This document shows, in pieces, positions 61,810 through 64,000 of a stretch of 64,000 nt of DNA (the stretch's first letter is position 1; each line of letters starts with the position of its first letter). Both the position numbers and the translations under genes were made by a program. A model generated the notes under the pieces. That model did no database searches. It saw only the letters and a program-made list of their open reading frames with translations, and had not been told where the DNA came from. The DNA comes from Candidatus Latescibacterota bacterium (GTDB lineage: Bacteria > JAAXHH01). The stretch lies in NCBI GenBank assembly GCA_022822725.1, contig JAJEAN010000007.1, positions 1,685,045 through 1,749,044 of the forward strand, written 5' to 3'.

Positions 61810-62757
61810 GTGCGCATTGCGGTTTTCGGTACGGGAGGCGTAGGGGGTTATTACGGCGGAAGGCTTGCCGAGGCGGGGGAAGAAGTCGTATTCATCGCAC
61901 GCGGCAAGCACCTGGAAGCCCTTCAGCGGGACGGTCTCCGCGTGGAAAGCACCAAGGGCGACTTTAAGCTGCCCTCCATCGAGGCCGTCGGCGATTCCAG
62001 GCTGGCCGGCGACGTGGACGTCGTCATGCTCTGCGTAAAGTGCTGGCAGGTACCCGATGCCCTCGACGGACTCCGGCCCCTGCTCGGACCGGATACCTGC
62101 ATCCTGCCCATGGAAAACGGGGTGGAGACCCCGGAGCAACTCGCCGCGGAATTCGGCTGGCGTCACGTGCTCGGCGGTGTGTGCGGGATCGTCTCGTTCA
62201 TCGCCGAACCGGGTCTCATCCGGCACGTCGCCTACGAACCCTTCGTAAATTTCGGCGAATGGGACAACCGCCCCAGTGAACGGGTCGACCGGCTGCGCCG
62301 GGCCTTCGAAGACGCCAGAGGTCTCATCGTCGATACGCCGGCGGATATCCAGGCCGCCATGTGGCGCAAGTACATCCTCATCGCCTCGTGGAGCGGGATC
62401 GGGGGCGTGACCCGCGCGCCGATCGGCGTCGTCCGCAGTCAGCCCGGGACGCGGCGGCTCCTCGAGACGGCCATGGAGGAAATCCACCAGGTGGCCACCA
62501 CCCTGGGGGTCAACCTCCCGGAAGACATCGTGGCCCAGACCCTGGCTACCCTGGACAGTGTGGAATACGGCGGTACCGCCTCCATGCAGCGGGATATCAT
62601 GGAAGAGCGGTTCTCCGAACTGGAAGCCCAGACCGGCGCGCTGGTCCGCATGGGCAGGGAAGCGGGCGTGCCCACACCGGTCAACGAATTCATCTACCAT
62701 GCGCTTCGGCCGATGGAACTGCGCACCCGCGAGCAGGTGTCCTTCGAGGCGCCCTGA
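61810..62757 (+). CDS. Ketopantoate reductase-like protein (ApbA/PanE family)
   Basis: 315 aa from the GTG at 61810 (GGAGG 6-7 nt before). The Rossmann motif AVFGTGGVGGYYGG is at the N-terminus, followed by DVVMLCVKCWQV, LPMENGVETPEQLA, KYILIASWSGIGG (catalytic Lys helix region) and EIHQVATTLGV. The family reduces 2-dehydropantoate to pantoate with NADPH; paralogues act on other 2-ketoacids and no pan gene is adjacent, so the exact substrate is open. Confidence 0.9.
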   Translation: MRIAVFGTGGVGGYYGGRLAEAGEEVVFIARGKHLEALQRDGLRVESTKGDFKLPSIEAVGDSRLAGDVDVVMLCVKCWQVPDALDGLRPLLGPDTCILPMENGVETPEQLAAEFGWRHVLGGVCGIVSFIAEPGLIRHVAYEPFVNFGEWDNRPSERVDRLRRAFEDARGLIVDTPADIQAAMWRKYILIASWSGIGGVTRAPIGVVRSQPGTRRLLETAMEEIHQVATTLGVNLPEDIVAQTLATLDSVEYGGTASMQRDIMEERFSELEAQTGALVRMGREAGVPTPVNEFIYHALRPMELRTREQVSFEAP

Positions 62758-62800
62758 GCCGCGGCGGCAACCGTTAGGGCGACAGGCGGCGACCATACCG

Positions 62801-62985
62801 GCACCAGGCGGCGACTACCTGTGACGCCGGGCAAACAGAGGAAGCACCAGGCGGCGACTACCTGTGACGCCGGGCATACAGAGGAAGCACCAGGCGGCGA
62901 CCACCTGTGACGCCGGGCATACAGAGGAAGCACCAGGCGGCTTCCCAAATGTGACGCCGGGTATACAGAGGAAGCACCAGGCGAA
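62801..62985. repeat. 43-bp direct tandem array, about 4.3 units
   Basis: Units begin at 62801, 62844, 62887, 62930 and 62974 (partial). The core CACCAGGCGGCGA is followed by CCTGTGACGCCGGGC and ACAGAGGAAG. Units are nearly identical except the fourth, in which the middle has changed. There are no unique spacers, so it is not a CRISPR array. It fills the gap between two plus-strand genes. Confidence 0.93.
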
Positions 62986-63011
62986 CGGAATGGACCTCCA
63001 GAGTATACAGC

Positions 63012-64000
63012 ATGAAACCCTTTATTAAACGCATCGCCGACGACCGCCCCCTCCTCTACGACGGCGCCTTCGGTACCGAACTCTTCGTCCGCGGCATCGA
63101 ACTGGCCAACAGCGCCCTGGCCAACGAACTATACCCCGACGTTGTCAAGGATATCCATTTCGACTATATTGAAGCAGGCGCCGAGGTGATCGGAACCAAT
63201 ACATTCGTGGCGTCGTATCCCCATCTCGAGATGGCCGGGAAGGACGCTTCCGAGTCCGATGGACTCATCCGGCTTGCCGTGGAACACGCCCGGGACGCCA
63301 TCGAGCGCAGTGGCAGGGACGTGTACCTCGCCGGTTCCATCGGTCCCTTGCCGGGGGCCATCGAGGCCGACAGCGGCGATACGGAGTTCGGCATCGCGAA
63401 CAGCATCGCCCGGGACGCCCACACGCGCGCGGGCACGGCAATGGCGGAAGCCGGCGTGGACTTCTTCTGTGTCGAGACCATGTTCTCCGCCAACGAAGCG
63501 GCCCTGGCCGTGAACGAACTGGCGCAGTTCGGTCTGCCGATCGCGGTGAACCAGACGTACAAGTACACGAAGGACCGGGCCACGGGCGAGGTCATCTACA
63601 AGACGGACTGGGGCCATACGGCGATGGACCTGATTGAGGTCCTGGCGGGCGGCGCGCAGTCCGAAGGACGCGACCTGCTCGGGCACGTGCAGATCCTCGG
63701 CCTGAATTGCGGTGCGGAATCCCGGCGGGATGAGCACACGGGGATGCCCTACGCCATTAACGGCATCGACCAGTTGAAACGGGCCATGGCAGCCAGGCCG
63801 GAGCCGCCTAAGCGCATGATGGCCTACCCGAACGCGGGGAGGGCCCGCCTCGATGAGCAGCACCGGACCTATTACGACAATACGCCGGAGGAAATGGCCG
63901 CCCTGGTGCCGAACCTCCTGGAGGCCGGCGCCTACTTCATCGGCGGATGCTGTGGCACGGGCGTAGCCCACATCCGTGCCTTCCGCGAGGCGATGGACAG
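63012..64000 (+). CDS. Homocysteine S-methyltransferase family protein (3' end outside window)
   Basis: 329 codons visible. MetH N-terminal/BHMT-like barrel (COG0646): LLYDGAFGTELFVRG, GAEVIGTNTFVAS, SIGPLPGAIE, FFCVETMFSANEA, ILGLNCGAES (first zinc Cys) and FIGGCCGTGVAHIR (the Cys pair). All three zinc-binding Cys are present, so it should transfer a methyl group to homocysteine or a related thiol. Whether a cobalamin domain follows is beyond the window. ATG at 63012 lies 27 bp past the repeat array. Confidence 0.9.
   Translation, partial: MKPFIKRIADDRPLLYDGAFGTELFVRGIELANSALANELYPDVVKDIHFDYIEAGAEVIGTNTFVASYPHLEMAGKDASESDGLIRLAVEHARDAIERSGRDVYLAGSIGPLPGAIEADSGDTEFGIANSIARDAHTRAGTAMAEAGVDFFCVETMFSANEAALAVNELAQFGLPIAVNQTYKYTKDRATGEVIYKTDWGHTAMDLIEVLAGGAQSEGRDLLGHVQILGLNCGAESRRDEHTGMPYAINGIDQLKRAMAARPEPPKRMMAYPNAGRARLDEQHRTYYDNTPEEMAALVPNLLEAGAYFIGGCCGTGVAHIRAFREAMD

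Noticed and set aside
62801-62985. CRISPR array
   Set aside because: The whole 43-bp unit repeats; there are no distinct spacers and no cas genes in the window.

Overview
The window looks like chromosomal DNA from an uncultured, GC-rich bacterium. Three phytanoyl-CoA-type dioxygenases, a formylglycine sulfatase, a NagB/PIG-L fusion, a GatA/GatB amidotransferase pair and a type I glutamine synthetase next to a half-length GlnE would fit an FCB-group or Poribacteria/Latescibacterota-like lineage. That placement is an inference from gene content, not a proven assignment. No rRNA, tRNA, CRISPR array or transposase was recognised.

Layout. (1) 1-9.4 kb, visibly lower GC, all on the minus strand. 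Reading in the direction of transcription it encodes an FHA-tailed pseudoprotease, an FHA-tailed active trypsin-like protease, a VWA protein with a single TM and coiled coil, an FHA protein, a MotA/TolQ-like channel protein, a decayed FHA copy, a second FHA protein, a PP2C phosphatase and a Ser/Thr kinase that runs off the left edge. I read this as one membrane phospho-signalling system and the most unusual locus here. (2) 9.4-11 kb is a junction with a purK 3' remnant and hypothetical genes. (3) 11-16 kb returns to GC-rich DNA: a phosphotransferase, a sulfatase, a dioxygenase and a solute-binding protein. (4) 16.2-30.9 kb is a second accessory block: a ClpP-fold membrane protein, a type I restriction-modification operon (hsdM, a DUF262/DUF1524 GmrSD-like gene, hsdS, an AlbA_2/Schlafen-type ATPase, hsdR) led by an HNH nuclease gene, then an AAA/DUF4143 ATPase. 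(5) 31-64 kb is mainly core-like. It holds a BtuF-like protein, a duplicated gatB 3' end flanking a dioxygenase and two tiny TM-coiled-coil proteins, then gatB-gatA-FG-GAP-DUF4321-pssA-psd-htrA on the minus strand. glnA and half-glnE follow on the plus strand. Next comes a sigma/anti-sigma/Spy-like/MFP/RND/RND efflux operon on the minus strand. The window ends with a dioxygenase, a TIM-barrel isomerase-like protein, a methyltransferase, a NagB-PIG-L fusion, a ketopantoate reductase-like protein and a truncated homocysteine S-methyltransferase.

How genes work together. The kinase and PP2C would write and erase phospho-Thr marks read by four FHA domains. Two of these FHA domains sit on the cytoplasmic tails of periplasmic (pseudo)proteases. 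The MotA/TolQ protein and the TM-VWA protein resemble the two halves of an ion-driven stator, with VWA replacing the usual peptidoglycan-binding domain. The RM block combines modification-dependent and sequence-specific nucleases. pssA and psd form the phosphatidylethanolamine pathway. The sigma-led operon looks like an envelope-stress efflux unit.

A recurring oddity of the GC-rich part is short tandem duplication (15-43 bp units) at or just beyond stop codons, plus in-frame minisatellites inside gatB, gatA and the FG-GAP gene.
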